Positions 52,153 through 61,614 are shown, counted from the stretch's first letter. The stretch is 64,000 nt of DNA from Sphingobacterium sp. BN32 (GCF_030503615.1 NZ_CP129963.1:2542001-2606000), one strand, 5' to 3'. The notes: generated from the sequence alone by a model not told the origin. Translations and numbers: made by a program.

Positions 52153-53082
52153 TTAATTTATTCTAGTATGTGGACTTAAGGGGACCTTTTGTTTCCAGGT
52201 TCCTCTAACTGGAAACTGATGACCGGATGAAGCATTCTTTATGGTAAAGGTATATTCGCACGTTCTTTCCAAGTATTCCATCTCTCCGCTGACTTGCACT
52301 GTGGTATTCGGAGCTACTTTAATTTCCTCCTTACTGCTTTCCTTCACAAAATCTTCTAGCGTCGTTCCTTTTTTGTACAGGACCTTACCATTCCAGCGAA
52401 CTGATCCGTCAACAAGAAGTTGATCCATCGTAATCAGGGAGTCTGACGCAGCGATCCAATCGAAGGCGCCATAATCTTCACTCGTAAATTCAGAACTATA
52501 TTTTACACCGGCAAAGATTGCTGTAATATCAAAGCTCTTTTCCAAGCCGGTATCATTTGTAATCGTCATTGTACTACAGCCTTCGGTGCTGCGGTAGACT
52601 TTTCTACTGCCTTCAACTTCCTGTATATCTTTTTTTACGATTTCATAGCTTTCCCCTCGCGATTGGATATAAGTGATCGCGTCTAATTTATTATCAGATA
52701 CTAATCCTACGATAAATTTCCGGGGATGGTCGCTAAAATTTTCTAAAAGGGAAACGATCAGTTTATTATCTGCACTCTTCTCCATTTTTAACCAGCCACT
52801 TTCCAGCTCCATCACGCCGGCTTTCGATAGTTTAAAGGGCTCCCCGGCTTTATTTTTTAAGGGCTCGCCTGTTATTCCATCCTTTACATAACTAATTGAC
52901 CAATTGTCAGCTTTGATCGGCACATCTTGCTTGGTGAAGCCGGTATTGATTTTCTGTTCCGACAAACTGGGGTCAACAAGCTGATGATTCGCGTCGAAAT
53001 CGTCTTTCACGCAAGAACCCAGCGAATACAAGGAAATAGATAATAAAGTAATGCTTAATAGCGAGGAAATCTTATTCGTCAT
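52153..53082 (-). CDS. Uncharacterised lipoprotein
   Basis: A 309-residue exported lipoprotein; the signal peptide ends in LGSC at about residues 21-24. The body looks beta-rich, with a charged surface and an Ig-like C-terminal part (NTTVQVSGEMEYLERTCEYT, then TIKNASSGHQFPVRGTWKQK). Two cysteines in the mature part could form a disulfide. I do not recognise a family. A second exported protein lies 93 bp upstream in the same direction. Confidence 0.7.
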   Translation of the reverse strand: MTNKISSLLSITLLSISLYSLGSCVKDDFDANHQLVDPSLSEQKINTGFTKQDVPIKADNWSISYVKDGITGEPLKNKAGEPFKLSKAGVMELESGWLKMEKSADNKLIVSLLENFSDHPRKFIVGLVSDNKLDAITYIQSRGESYEIVKKDIQEVEGSRKVYRSTEGCSTMTITNDTGLEKSFDITAIFAGVKYSSEFTSEDYGAFDWIAASDSLITMDQLLVDGSVRWNGKVLYKKGTTLEDFVKESSKEEIKVAPNTTVQVSGEMEYLERTCEYTFTIKNASSGHQFPVRGTWKQKVPLSPHTRIN

Positions 53083-53175
53083 TTGATGCTTTAAATACGT
53101 TGATGTTCTTTACATGAACGTATTTTTACCTGTTTTTCGTGTAAGTGATAAAAACTTTACGAAAACTTAACAGCA

Positions 53176-53751
53176 TTATGGCTTCCACAGAATCTCACCA
53201 TAGGTATAGATCTTTTTGTCGATGACGTTGTAATCCTCGTCGTATTGCGGCACATAAACAACATAATAAATCGGTCGTTGAATCTGCTGTACCGAGTGGG
53301 TTTCATCTTGATCTACATCGAAGATATTTTCGACAGAGCGTTCTGCTGTCCATTCCTTCGTTGTTCCCTGTGGATGTTTATCGAAGCGATGTTCTTGTAG
53401 CGAGCTGTAGAACCAATAACTCGGCGCCTCATCGGACAATAGGATTGTTTTATCCTCATTAAAAAGTCCTTCTGCCATGCCGGTATTCTCGAACCACATC
53501 ACTTCCATATCCGCTTCGCCTATTGCAGAGCGATAGATCTCCCTGTCGCTAGTAAAAGCGATACAAAACGATTCTAAGCCTTTGACATGGAACAATAATT
53601 TAAAAGGCGACCTACTGAGCGTCAAGCTATGATTGAGCGAGGCGACTAATTTGTAGTCCTGTCTAGCTTTGATGCTAACGGATTGTTGTGCTATTGCGGA
53701 AGAACTGAGTGTGCACAGTGCGCATAGGATGAAGATGATCTTGAATTTCAT
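53176..53751 (-). CDS. Uncharacterised exported protein
   Basis: A 191-residue protein with a signal peptide (MKFKIIFILCALCTLSSSAI, cleavage near IAQ). The mature part is rich in aromatic and acidic residues and ends WKP. No family is recognised. Its start lies only 16 bp from the terminator of glmM, so it must rely on readthrough or a promoter within that terminator region; no TAnnTTTG is seen. Two exported-protein genes in line suggest a joint but unknown envelope role. Confidence 0.65.
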   Translation of the reverse strand: MKFKIIFILCALCTLSSSAIAQQSVSIKARQDYKLVASLNHSLTLSRSPFKLLFHVKGLESFCIAFTSDREIYRSAIGEADMEVMWFENTGMAEGLFNEDKTILLSDEAPSYWFYSSLQEHRFDKHPQGTTKEWTAERSVENIFDVDQDETHSVQQIQRPIYYVVYVPQYDEDYNVIDKKIYTYGEILWKP

Positions 53752-53766
53752 GCCGTAAAAAAAGAA

Positions 53767-53805
53767 AAATCCCCCAACAGAAAAAATAGCTGTTTTGGGG
53801 GATTT
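53767..53805 (-). terminator. Terminator of glmM
   Basis: Minus-strand AAATCCCCC.../...GGGGGATTT stem with CTG/CAG extension, then TTTTC. Confidence 0.85.
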
Positions 53806-53831
53806 GTATAACAGAAAGCCTAGGCTACTAC

Positions 53832-55214
53832 TTAGCCTACGATTTCTTGAATTTCGTTCATGATTTTCTGAGCAATCGCTTCGGCCGCTTCAGGCGTATG
53901 TCCTTCCGAATATATACGAATAATAGGCTCCGTATTGGATTTACGTAAGTGGACCCATTCATTCTCAAAGTCTATTTTCAAGCCATCGATCGTCGAGTGT
54001 TGCTCATGCGCGTATTTTTCTTGCATTTTCGCTAATAGATTATCGATATCTAAACCTGGCGTTAGGGTAATCTTATTCTTTGACATGAAGTATTGAGGAA
54101 GTTCAGCACGATATTCAGACGCCTTTTTGCCTAGCTTTGCTAAATGTGTTAAGAATAAAGCGACACCCACCAATGCATCGCGACCGTAGTGAGAAGCCGG
54201 ATAGATCACTCCACCATTACCTTCTCCACCCATCACCGCATCGACTTCCTTCATTTTCGTAACCACATTGACCTCGCCTACCGCAGCAGCAAAATACTCA
54301 CCGCCGTGTTTTAAAGTTACATCACGTAATGCGCGCGTTGAGGAAAGATTTGACACCGTATTGCCTTTTTTATGGGTTAAGATGAAATCAGAAACTGCCA
54401 CTAAAGTGTATTCTTCGCCAAATAATTCCCCGTCTTCCATCATGAATACTAAACGATCAACATCCGGATCTACGGCAATACCTAAGTCAGCTTTATTGTC
54501 GAGTACTGCTTTAGAAAGATCGGTCAAATGTTCTTTCAGAGGTTCCGGATTATGAGGGAATAGGCCATTTGGCTCGCAGTGTATCTTATAAACAGTCTCT
54601 ACCCCTAAAGCTTTCAGAAGCTCAGGAATAAAAACTCCGCCTGTACTATTTACCGCGTCTACAGCAACTTTAAAGTTTGCTTTCTTAATAGCATCCACAT
54701 CGACAAATTCTAACGCTAGCACATCGTCAATATGTTTTTGCAAGAATGTGTCATCCTTCGTAACCTTGCCCAGATCCTCTACCTGAGCGAAATCAAAGTC
54801 AAGGCTTTCTCCTAATTCAAGAACTTCCTTCCCCTTCGCATCATCGATAAACTCTCCTTTGCTATTCAATAATTTTAAGGCATTCCATTGTCCTGGATTA
54901 TGCGATGCTGTCAAGATAATTCCTCCAGCTGCCTGCAATTTAGGAACAGCAATCTCTACGGTTGGTGTTGTCGAAAGGCCTAGGTCGATAACATCGATGC
55001 CCATGCTTTGCAACGTTCCGATAACTAAGTTAGACAGCATTTCGCCCGATACACGAGCATCGCGTCCAACAACGATTGTTTTATTTTCAGCAGCCTCCGT
55101 AACAATCTTTCCGTATGCAGCAGTGAATTTCACAATGTCTACAGGGGTTAGGTTGTCACCAGGTCTTCCTCCAATGGTTCCGCGGATTCCAGAAATAGAT
55201 TTTATTAATGCCAT
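53832..55214 (-). CDS. glmM: Phosphoglucosamine mutase
   Basis: A 460-residue alpha-D-phosphohexomutase. The phosphoserine loop is TASHNPGQWNALK (Ser at about 102), the Mg loop is VDPDVDRL (about 240), and GGEGNGGVIYP and the C-terminal phosphate loop KSNTEPIIRIYSEG follow. It turns glucosamine 6-phosphate into glucosamine 1-phosphate for peptidoglycan and LPS. The start MALIKSISGIRGTIGG is characteristic of the Bacteroidota form, where the enzyme may also act on mannose phosphates. Single gene. Confidence 0.9.
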   Translation of the reverse strand: MALIKSISGIRGTIGGRPGDNLTPVDIVKFTAAYGKIVTEAAENKTIVVGRDARVSGEMLSNLVIGTLQSMGIDVIDLGLSTTPTVEIAVPKLQAAGGIILTASHNPGQWNALKLLNSKGEFIDDAKGKEVLELGESLDFDFAQVEDLGKVTKDDTFLQKHIDDVLALEFVDVDAIKKANFKVAVDAVNSTGGVFIPELLKALGVETVYKIHCEPNGLFPHNPEPLKEHLTDLSKAVLDNKADLGIAVDPDVDRLVFMMEDGELFGEEYTLVAVSDFILTHKKGNTVSNLSSTRALRDVTLKHGGEYFAAAVGEVNVVTKMKEVDAVMGGEGNGGVIYPASHYGRDALVGVALFLTHLAKLGKKASEYRAELPQYFMSKNKITLTPGLDIDNLLAKMQEKYAHEQHSTIDGLKIDFENEWVHLRKSNTEPIIRIYSEGHTPEAAEAIAQKIMNEIQEIVG

Positions 55215-55299
55215 AGATGTTCAAATTGATATAATGGCGGTAAATTTAAAGGATTTAAACAATTAATTCGATTATTATTCTTTTTTTCCATTATTTACC

Positions 55300-55307
55300 T
55301 ATCTTTG
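55300..55307 (+). promoter_or_regulatory. TAnnTTTG promoter element for the PAP2-ZIP genes
   Basis: TATCTTTG, exact consensus. A second exact match, TAGATTTG, is at 55360-55367, nearer the ATG at 55403; either or both may be used. Confidence 0.5.
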
Positions 55308-55402
55308 TTGCAACAATGTTTCATTTGCAATAATCGAAAGGCTACTTGCATTTTTTTTATAGATTTGGTTTGAAAATTTTTAGACAAATCTATTTCATTA
55401 AT

Positions 55403-56005
55403 ATGTTAGATAAAATAATTCAGTTCGATCAAGACTTTTTCCTAGCCATCAATCAAGGCCTTAGCAACCCGGTCTTTGATTGGTTATTGCCGATATTACG
55501 TAATCCTTATACTTGGTCTCCTCTATACTTATTCCTGATTATCTTTTTCATTAAACATTATGGGAAGGTGGGCGTTTTGATCGTGGCTTGCACGTTAGCA
55601 ACCTTCGGGATTTCCGATGCCACGTCTTCGCATTTAATCAAGAAAACAGTAAAAAGAGTTAGGCCATGTAACGACGTTGTTTTTAAAAATGAAGTCAACT
55701 TGAGAGCACGCTGTGGATCAGGATATAGTTTTACCTCATCACATGCGACGAATCATTTCGCTATGGCATTCTTCTGGATTGTTTTATTCCGAAGAAAATG
55801 GCGCCATACCTTATGGTTATGCATCTTATGGGCCGCTTCTATTGCGTTTTCTCAAATCTATGTAGGTGTGCACTATCCGCTCGATATACTCTGCGGTGCA
55901 ATACTCGGCATGCTGATCGGTTTGGGAACGGGATATCTCTTTAAACGTTTTTTTCCGAAATTTTTCGAACCCACTAACCATATTCCAGCAACAACACCTG
56001 CATGA
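55403..56005 (+). CDS. PAP2 family phosphatase
   Basis: A 200-residue membrane protein from ATG 55403 (an in-frame TTG at 55346 lies before the second promoter element). About six helices and the three PAP2 motifs are present: KKTVKRVRP (about residues 79-87), SFTSSHATNHF (about 113-123) and SQIYVGVHYPLD (about 152-163). It dephosphorylates lipid phosphates such as undecaprenyl pyrophosphate or phosphatidic acid at the membrane. The ZIP gene overlaps its end by 4 bp (ATGA), so the two are coupled. Confidence 0.88.
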   Translation: MLDKIIQFDQDFFLAINQGLSNPVFDWLLPILRNPYTWSPLYLFLIIFFIKHYGKVGVLIVACTLATFGISDATSSHLIKKTVKRVRPCNDVVFKNEVNLRARCGSGYSFTSSHATNHFAMAFFWIVLFRRKWRHTLWLCILWAASIAFSQIYVGVHYPLDILCGAILGMLIGLGTGYLFKRFFPKFFEPTNHIPATTPA

Positions 56006-56871
56006 GTAGTTTCCTGATTGTATCGATCTTATTTTTCTCCGCCCTTGTGGCCGGTATCGCGGTATTCTTTGTAAAAAAAGATAACACCCAACTTTTAAAG
56101 CTTATCTTATCGTTCAGTGGTGCCTACCTCTTCGCGATTACCGTACTTCACTTAATCCCGGAAGTTTATCATAGCGGACAGACTTCAGGAGAGATAATTG
56201 GATTATACATATTAGGAGGATTCTTATTCCAGCTTGTTTTAGAGCATTTCTCACAAGGTATAGAGCATGGACATATTCATCAACATGAACATAAATTCCC
56301 AATCGGAATTCTAATCAGTTTGTGTTTGCATGCATTCTTGGAAGGTTTCCCATTAGCATCAGGACATAGAAATGAGCTTGTGTTTGGTATTGCAATCCAC
56401 CACATCCCTGCGGCCTTCGCATTGGGTAGTTTATTGATAAACACCAAGCTGTCAAGACAGACAATTACACTTTTCATTGCTGCTTTTGCTGCTATGACGC
56501 CACTAGGCTTTATTGTCAGTAAGGGTGTATCGCAAGGCGACATTGGAAATGTTGCGCAGTATTTCGATAAGATGATGGCCGTAGTAATTGGTATCTTCTT
56601 ACACATTTCGACGACTATTCTCTTTGAATCAGGATCTGCAGATCACCACACTTTCAATAAGAAGAAGATGGCAGCGGTACTGTTAGGTGTATTGGTATCA
56701 TTGGCGAATTTCTTGTTCCCACATGATCATGATCATCATAATCATGGGCCAGCACAGGAACAACACGACCATTCTCATGATGGCCATGATCATTCTGGCG
56801 ACGGACATAATCACGAAGGCCATGATCATGGACATGAAGGACATGACCATGATCACGACCATGCGCACTAA
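56002..56871 (+). CDS. ZIP family metal transporter with His-rich tail
   Basis: A 289-residue membrane protein of about eight helices. The ZIP metal site shows in LCLHAFLEGFPLASGHRNE and GIAIHHIPAAFALG (helices 4 and 5, His and Glu pairs). The last 50 residues are a cytoplasmic-type His/Asp-rich tail (HDHDHHNHG and repeats of GHDH), probably binding Zn or Fe. Its stop overlaps that of the convergent MarR gene by 4 bp. Co-translated with the PAP2 gene. Confidence 0.88.
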   Translation: MSSFLIVSILFFSALVAGIAVFFVKKDNTQLLKLILSFSGAYLFAITVLHLIPEVYHSGQTSGEIIGLYILGGFLFQLVLEHFSQGIEHGHIHQHEHKFPIGILISLCLHAFLEGFPLASGHRNELVFGIAIHHIPAAFALGSLLINTKLSRQTITLFIAAFAAMTPLGFIVSKGVSQGDIGNVAQYFDKMMAVVIGIFLHISTTILFESGSADHHTFNKKKMAAVLLGVLVSLANFLFPHDHDHHNHGPAQEQHDHSHDGHDHSGDGHNHEGHDHGHEGHDHDHDHAH

Positions 56872-57347
56872 GCTTCGAAGGTCTCTTCCCCTTGAGGTCC
56901 TCTAAACTTATCTAATAGCGCACTTAATTGTAAGCATTCTTCTTCGCTGATGTTATTGGGCAATAAATCATCCAACATCATGCTGTTCTCGATTTCCGCG
57001 AGAAGATCGAGTCCTTTTTGAGTGATCAGTAAGTCGACAGCGCGCTTATCGGCACTGTTTTTCTCTCGGGTCACCAGGTCTTTGCTTACAATACGATCCA
57101 CCAGGCGACTGATGTCGGGTGTCTTCGTTAGCAAGCGTTCTTTAAGTAAATTGTTTGTTACCGGATTTGGGTATTGTCCCCTCAATACCCGCAACACATT
57201 AAACTGTTGCAGTGTCAGCTGCTTCGCACCGGCCCTCTTCTCTAATACCACATTCAGCCAGTTGCTGCTGTATATTATGTTTATAGTTGCACGATGCCAA
57301 GCACTAGCAAATTTTCTGACCTTTACTAGCTCCTCGATCTTTGGCAT
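56868..57347 (-). CDS. MarR family transcriptional regulator
   Basis: A 159-residue winged-helix protein. The recognition region is QFNVLRVLRGQYPNPVTNNL, then LKERLLTKTPDISRLVDRIV (about residues 46-90), with the beta wing DLVTREKNSADKRAVDLL. It forms dimers that bind palindromes and respond to ligands or oxidants. It diverges from feoA (106 bp apart), and a perfect palindrome lies in the shared region, so control of the iron operon or of itself is plausible. Confidence 0.88.
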   Translation of the reverse strand: MPKIEELVKVRKFASAWHRATINIIYSSNWLNVVLEKRAGAKQLTLQQFNVLRVLRGQYPNPVTNNLLKERLLTKTPDISRLVDRIVSKDLVTREKNSADKRAVDLLITQKGLDLLAEIENSMMLDDLLPNNISEEECLQLSALLDKFRGPQGEETFEA

Positions 57348-57378
57348 ATTTTAATACATTAGTGTGACTTAGCTTACA

Positions 57379-57396
57379 AATTAAAAGATTTTAATT
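57379..57396. promoter_or_regulatory. Palindrome between marR and feoA, candidate MarR operator
   Basis: AATTAAAA-GA-TTTTAATT, perfect 8-bp arms, ending 3 bp before the feoA -7 element and overlapping a near-consensus minus-strand -7 (TTAATTTG, 57384-57377). Confidence 0.5.
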
Positions 57397-57399
57397 CTT

Positions 57400-57407
57400 T
57401 ATATTTG
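57400..57407 (+). promoter_or_regulatory. TAnnTTTG promoter element for the feo operon
   Basis: TATATTTG, exact consensus, 46 bp before the feoA ATG. Confidence 0.65.
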
Positions 57408-57453
57408 CTTCCGTTGAGATATTTTTATTAAAATTTAATCTAAATAAGTACAG

Positions 57454-57693
57454 ATGCAAGACGTGATTAGCCTAGATAAGCTAAAAATTGGTGATAGAGT
57501 CAAAATCAACGAAATACAATCCCTAGACATTCCCGCGAAATTTTATGAACTTGGTTTCTACCCGGGATCAGTAATAGAAGTAAAACACAAAGCACCTTTA
57601 AACGGCCCTATCTGTCTAAACATCCTCGAAAACAATGCTTTAATTGCGATCCGTAAATCAGAAGCTAAACTTATCGTCGCAGAAAAAATCTAA
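57454..57693 (+). CDS. feoA: FeoA family protein
   Basis: A 79-residue SH3-like protein with LKIGDRVKINEIQSLDIPAK, then KFYELGFYPGSVIEVKHKAP. It assists FeoB in ferrous iron uptake at the cytoplasmic face. Its stop overlaps the feoB start by one base (TAATG), giving translational coupling. Confidence 0.92.
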   Translation: MQDVISLDKLKIGDRVKINEIQSLDIPAKFYELGFYPGSVIEVKHKAPLNGPICLNILENNALIAIRKSEAKLIVAEKI

Positions 57694-59795
57694 TGGCAAA
57701 CCCAACAATCATTCTACTAGGGAATCCTAATGTTGGAAAAACTTCCCTATTTAATCGGCTTACAAAACTTAATCAAAAAGTAGGTAATTACCCAGGTATC
57801 ACGGTTGAAAAACGCGAAGGTACTTTAAATGCGAACGGCAAAAAGTATCATGTTGTCGATTTACCAGGAACGTATACCTTATTTCCAAGTTCGTTAGACG
57901 AGGAAATTGTATTCAACGTTCTAAGCGATAAACAAAACCCATTATATCCAGACCTCACACTTGTCGTAGCGGAACCGTCGACCATTAAACGTTCGATCAT
58001 CCTGTATCAACAAGCACGCGAACTGGGCGTTCCTGCAGTATTCGTCTTGAACATGATTGACGAGTTGGAAGAAAAGGGAATGCAGATTGATTTCGACAAG
58101 CTAGAAGCTTATTTACAGACAAAAGTATATAAGACCAATGCTCGTACGGGTAAAGGTATCGACGAACTGATCAAAGGATTGGACCAGAAAGTAGGTCATT
58201 ACTTCGGAAATTACCGAATCTCTTCAGACTATCAGCCCGCTATGGAAGAAGCAAAGAAGCTCTTTCCTTTAGCCACTGAATATCTAACCTGGCAATACCT
58301 TGCCCAAGAGCAGGTTAGTATCTTGCCGGCAGAAACCCAACTTAAGCTTGCTGAGATCAGACAGCGCTATGCGCTAAATCCGCATGACTTGCAGAAGCAA
58401 GAATCCTTAGCGCGTCATGATCAAACAAGCAAAGACCTTGATCCCATCATCAACCAAACCGAGAACCAGAAACTTGGAAACACGAATAATATCGACAAGT
58501 TTTTGATGCACCCTGTATTCGGCTACGTTATTTTCTTTGGGCTATTATTCCTTATTTTCCAAGCAATCTATGCATGGTCCGGACCTGTGATGGACTGGAT
58601 CGACGGCGCGTTCGGCGACCTGACAGCATTCTTGGATGATAAATTACCGGACGGCCCATTAGCTTCGCTTTTCATCTATGGTATTGTAGCAGGTATTGGC
58701 GGCATCGTTATTTTCGTGCCGCAGATTGTCATCCTATTCCTGTTTCTTTCCATTATGGAAGAGTCGGGTTATATGAGCCGCGTCGTATTTTTAATGGATC
58801 GTTGGTTAAAGCCTTTCGGATTAAACGGTAAATCGGTTATTCCTTTGATGTCGGGAGCGGCATGTGCTATTCCAGCAGTAATGTCGGCAAGAAACATCGA
58901 GAACCCTAAAGAACGATTGCTAACGATGTTGGTCACTCCTTTCATGACCTGTTCGGCACGTTTGCCCATCTATATCGTTATTATCGGCTTGGTGATCCCC
59001 GACGATAAATTCTTAGGATTTAATATGCAAGGGATTGCTCTATTTGCCATGTATATCCTGGGTATTGTCGGCGCGTTATTTTCAGCGCTTATTCTCAACA
59101 AGGTTATCAAAAGCGTTCGCTCTTCTTTCCTGATTTTCGAACTCCCAACTTATAAAATGCCTGATTGGAAAAATGTGGCAACGAATGTTTGGGATAAAGC
59201 ATCGGGCTTCTTAATTGATGCCGGTAAAATCATCTTGTTAATCTCTATTGTTTTGTGGGTATTGGGCAACTTCGGCCCGAACGATAAGTTTTACAAAGCA
59301 GAAGACTATGTTGTTCAATCTGCACCGCAACTGGAAGGGGATGAATTAGCAAAAGCCGTTTCATCTTATCAATTAGAGCATTCTTTCTTAGGTTATATCG
59401 GCATGGGTATAGAGCCTTTAGTGAGACCATTGGGATATGATTGGAAGATGGGTATTGGTCTGATTTCATCCTTTGCTGCAAGAGAAGTCTTCGTCGGTAC
59501 GATGGCAGTGGTTTACAGCCTTGGCGATGATGTGGATATTGAAGATGACGAACAGAAGAATACGTTATTATCTAAAATGCGTTCTGAAATCAACGCAAAT
59601 ACAGGACAACCGGCCTATAATATGGCTTCGGGAATCTCTTTATTATTGTTTTACGCCTTTGCAATGCAATGTATGGCAACTATCGCTGTTGTTCGTAAGG
59701 AAACAGGCTCTTGGCGCTGGACACTGATCCAAACAGTCTTTATGACTGGTCTTGCCTATCTTGCCGCATTCATTGCGTATCAAACTTTAAAGTAA
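57693..59795 (+). CDS. feoB: Ferrous iron transporter FeoB
   Basis: A 700-residue protein. The N-terminal G-protein domain has G1 LLGNPNVGKTSLFNRL (about 6-21), G2 YPGITVEKREG, G3 VVDLPGTY (about 54-61) and G4 NMID. After a spacer of about 100 residues come two Gate regions and a core of about 8 helices with the FeoB motif SGAACAIPAVMSAR and MTCSARLPIY, whose cysteines are near the metal path. It imports Fe2+ across the inner membrane. Joined by one base overlap to feoA and to the small gene after it. Confidence 0.95.
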   Translation: MANPTIILLGNPNVGKTSLFNRLTKLNQKVGNYPGITVEKREGTLNANGKKYHVVDLPGTYTLFPSSLDEEIVFNVLSDKQNPLYPDLTLVVAEPSTIKRSIILYQQARELGVPAVFVLNMIDELEEKGMQIDFDKLEAYLQTKVYKTNARTGKGIDELIKGLDQKVGHYFGNYRISSDYQPAMEEAKKLFPLATEYLTWQYLAQEQVSILPAETQLKLAEIRQRYALNPHDLQKQESLARHDQTSKDLDPIINQTENQKLGNTNNIDKFLMHPVFGYVIFFGLLFLIFQAIYAWSGPVMDWIDGAFGDLTAFLDDKLPDGPLASLFIYGIVAGIGGIVIFVPQIVILFLFLSIMEESGYMSRVVFLMDRWLKPFGLNGKSVIPLMSGAACAIPAVMSARNIENPKERLLTMLVTPFMTCSARLPIYIVIIGLVIPDDKFLGFNMQGIALFAMYILGIVGALFSALILNKVIKSVRSSFLIFELPTYKMPDWKNVATNVWDKASGFLIDAGKIILLISIVLWVLGNFGPNDKFYKAEDYVVQSAPQLEGDELAKAVSSYQLEHSFLGYIGMGIEPLVRPLGYDWKMGIGLISSFAAREVFVGTMAVVYSLGDDVDIEDDEQKNTLLSKMRSEINANTGQPAYNMASGISLLLFYAFAMQCMATIAVVRKETGSWRWTLIQTVFMTGLAYLAAFIAYQTLK

Positions 59796-59950
59796 TGGAA
59801 CTCAGTTTATTTATCCAATACGTTATTATCTTCCTACTTTTTGTAGGAGCGTTATATGCGATCTTCCGTTCTTTTTTCCCTGGGAAAAAGAAGAACAGCG
59901 CAGGCTGCGGCAAAGGCTGTGGTTGCTCTGTGGATATGTCGCAGAAATAA
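59795..59950 (+). CDS. FeoB-associated Cys-rich membrane protein
   Basis: A 51-residue protein read from an ATG that overlaps the feoB stop (TAATG at 59793-59797). One transmembrane helix (IQYVIIFLLFVGALYAIF), then a basic stretch FFPGKKKN and GCGKGCGC, three cysteines in a glycine frame. Such small Cys-rich proteins often close feo operons in Bacteroidota; a role in Fe2+ delivery is suspected. It is too short to be found by length-limited gene callers. Confidence 0.85.
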   Translation: MELSLFIQYVIIFLLFVGALYAIFRSFFPGKKKNSAGCGKGCGCSVDMSQK

Positions 59951-59979
59951 GAATATCGGAATAAAAACTCCTCCCAGAC

Positions 59980-60019
59980 CGCTGTGCCTAATGCGTCAAT
60001 GTAATCCTTAGGCACAGCG
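59980..60019. repeat. 12-bp inverted repeat after the feo operon
   Basis: CGCTGTGCCTAA and TTAGGCACAGCG, perfect arms with a 16-nt loop; no T run follows, so termination is doubtful but a stabilising hairpin is possible. Confidence 0.5.
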
Positions 60020-60183
60020 AATCGATAGGATTCGCCACAAGCAATCCTCCCCTCTTCGAAATTATTCAGCCTCGCAATTGCATAAATTCGAATTGAAAAA
60101 TATATCTTGCAATAGAGAGCGGCCATTTAGCAGGATTTTACTCATGCCGTTCCTTTCATTTGCTGAAAAATTAATCTATAAAA

Positions 60184-61614
60184 GTGCAAGAAAATCAGGA
60201 CAAAGAACTTAAAAGAGGCTTAAGCAATCGTCATATCCAGCTTATCGCCTTAGGCGGCGCTATTGGTACAGGTTTATTCTTAGGCGTTGGCCAGGCAGCA
60301 ATTCTTGCTGGCCCCTCCGTTATTTTGGGCTATGCAATAGCTGGCTTAGTCGCCTTTTTCATTATGCGCCAGCTTGGTGAAATGGTGGTTGAAGAACCAA
60401 TATCAGGTAGCTTCAGTTCATTTGCAAACAAATACTGGGGTCCCTTCGCTGGCTTTGCTTCCGGTTGGAACTATTGGATTCTCTATATTTTGGTGAGCAT
60501 GGCAGAACTGACCGCTATCGGCAAGTATGTGCAGTTCTGGTGGCCCGAGATCCCTTTGTGGGCATCCTCACTTTTCTTTTTCTTCGTTATCAACGCAATC
60601 AACCTAGCCTCGGTGAAGGTCTATGGAGAAACCGAGTTTTGGTTTTCTATCGTTAAAGTACTAGCTATTATTGCGATGATTATCTTCGGTAGCTACCTGC
60701 TTATTTCAGGAAATGGTGGTGAGCGAGCAACCGTCGCGAACCTATACAACGATGGTGGTTTTCTCCCCAAAGGCTGGTTGGAATTCGATGGTGCGGGAGG
60801 CTATCAAGGTTTACTCGCCGCACTGGTCATCATTATGTTCTCCTTTGGTGGATTAGAGCTTGTCGGTATCACAGCCGCAGAGGCCGAGCATCCGGAAAAG
60901 AACATACCAAAAGCAACCAATCAAGTGCTATGGCGTATTCTAGTATTCTACGTTGGTGCACTTTTCATCTTGTTTTCGTTGATGCCATGGCGCTCTATAA
61001 CTGCCGATACCAGTCCATTTGTCGAGGTATTTGCAACCCTTAAGGGCTTTGAATTTCAACTTTTCGGACAGACCTTCTATTTCACTACGATCATTGCGAA
61101 TGCCTTAAATATTATCGTTTTGACGGCAGCCCTGTCTGTTTACAATAGCTGTGTGTATAGTAATTCTCGCATGTTATATGGCTTGGCAGAACAAGGAAAT
61201 GCACCAAAGTTTCTGAAAAAACTGAATAAGAATCACTCGCCTGTCAATGCGATTCTCGTATCGGCGGCAATCGTCGCAGTCACTGTCATTATCAACAAGG
61301 TAATTCCGAAAGAAGCATTAGGGATCCTGATGTCATTGGTAGTATCTGCATTAGTGATTAACTGGATCATGATTACCCTGACGCATATGTTCTTCCGTAA
61401 CAAGAAGGATCAACAGGGCATCAAGACAAAATTCCCAACGATATTTTACCCCTTGAGCAACTACTTCAGCTTGATCTTTTTAGTTGGCGTCCTGGTCATG
61501 ATGTGGTTTACCGGTTTGAAAATCTCCGTTGAGCTTATTCCGCTATGGATCCTCATCTTATTCATCAGCTACAAACTCGTTGAACGCAATAAAGCAAAGC
61601 AAGCTAGGCTGTAA
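60184..61614 (+). CDS. Amino-acid permease of the APC superfamily (AAT/GabP type)
   Basis: A 476-residue inner-membrane transporter with 12 helices. Start is a GTG at 60184; no ATG lies in frame before the conserved start RGLSNRHIQLIALGGAIGTG. GTGLFLGVGQAA is the substrate-binding kink of helix 1, and SFGGLELVGITAAEAEHPEK marks helix 6. It couples uptake of neutral or D-amino acids to protons. The next gene begins 15 bp after its stop and is probably co-transcribed. Confidence 0.9.
   Translation: MQENQDKELKRGLSNRHIQLIALGGAIGTGLFLGVGQAAILAGPSVILGYAIAGLVAFFIMRQLGEMVVEEPISGSFSSFANKYWGPFAGFASGWNYWILYILVSMAELTAIGKYVQFWWPEIPLWASSLFFFFVINAINLASVKVYGETEFWFSIVKVLAIIAMIIFGSYLLISGNGGERATVANLYNDGGFLPKGWLEFDGAGGYQGLLAALVIIMFSFGGLELVGITAAEAEHPEKNIPKATNQVLWRILVFYVGALFILFSLMPWRSITADTSPFVEVFATLKGFEFQLFGQTFYFTTIIANALNIIVLTAALSVYNSCVYSNSRMLYGLAEQGNAPKFLKKLNKNHSPVNAILVSAAIVAVTVIINKVIPKEALGILMSLVVSALVINWIMITLTHMFFRNKKDQQGIKTKFPTIFYPLSNYFSLIFLVGVLVMMWFTGLKISVELIPLWILILFISYKLVERNKAKQARL

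Noticed and set aside
59770..60126. 118-codon minus-strand frame after feoB
   Set aside because: It covers the small Cys-rich feo gene on the other strand and a 12-bp inverted repeat, with no recognisable domain. The FeoB-coupled small gene explains the region better, although part of the translation looks protein-like.
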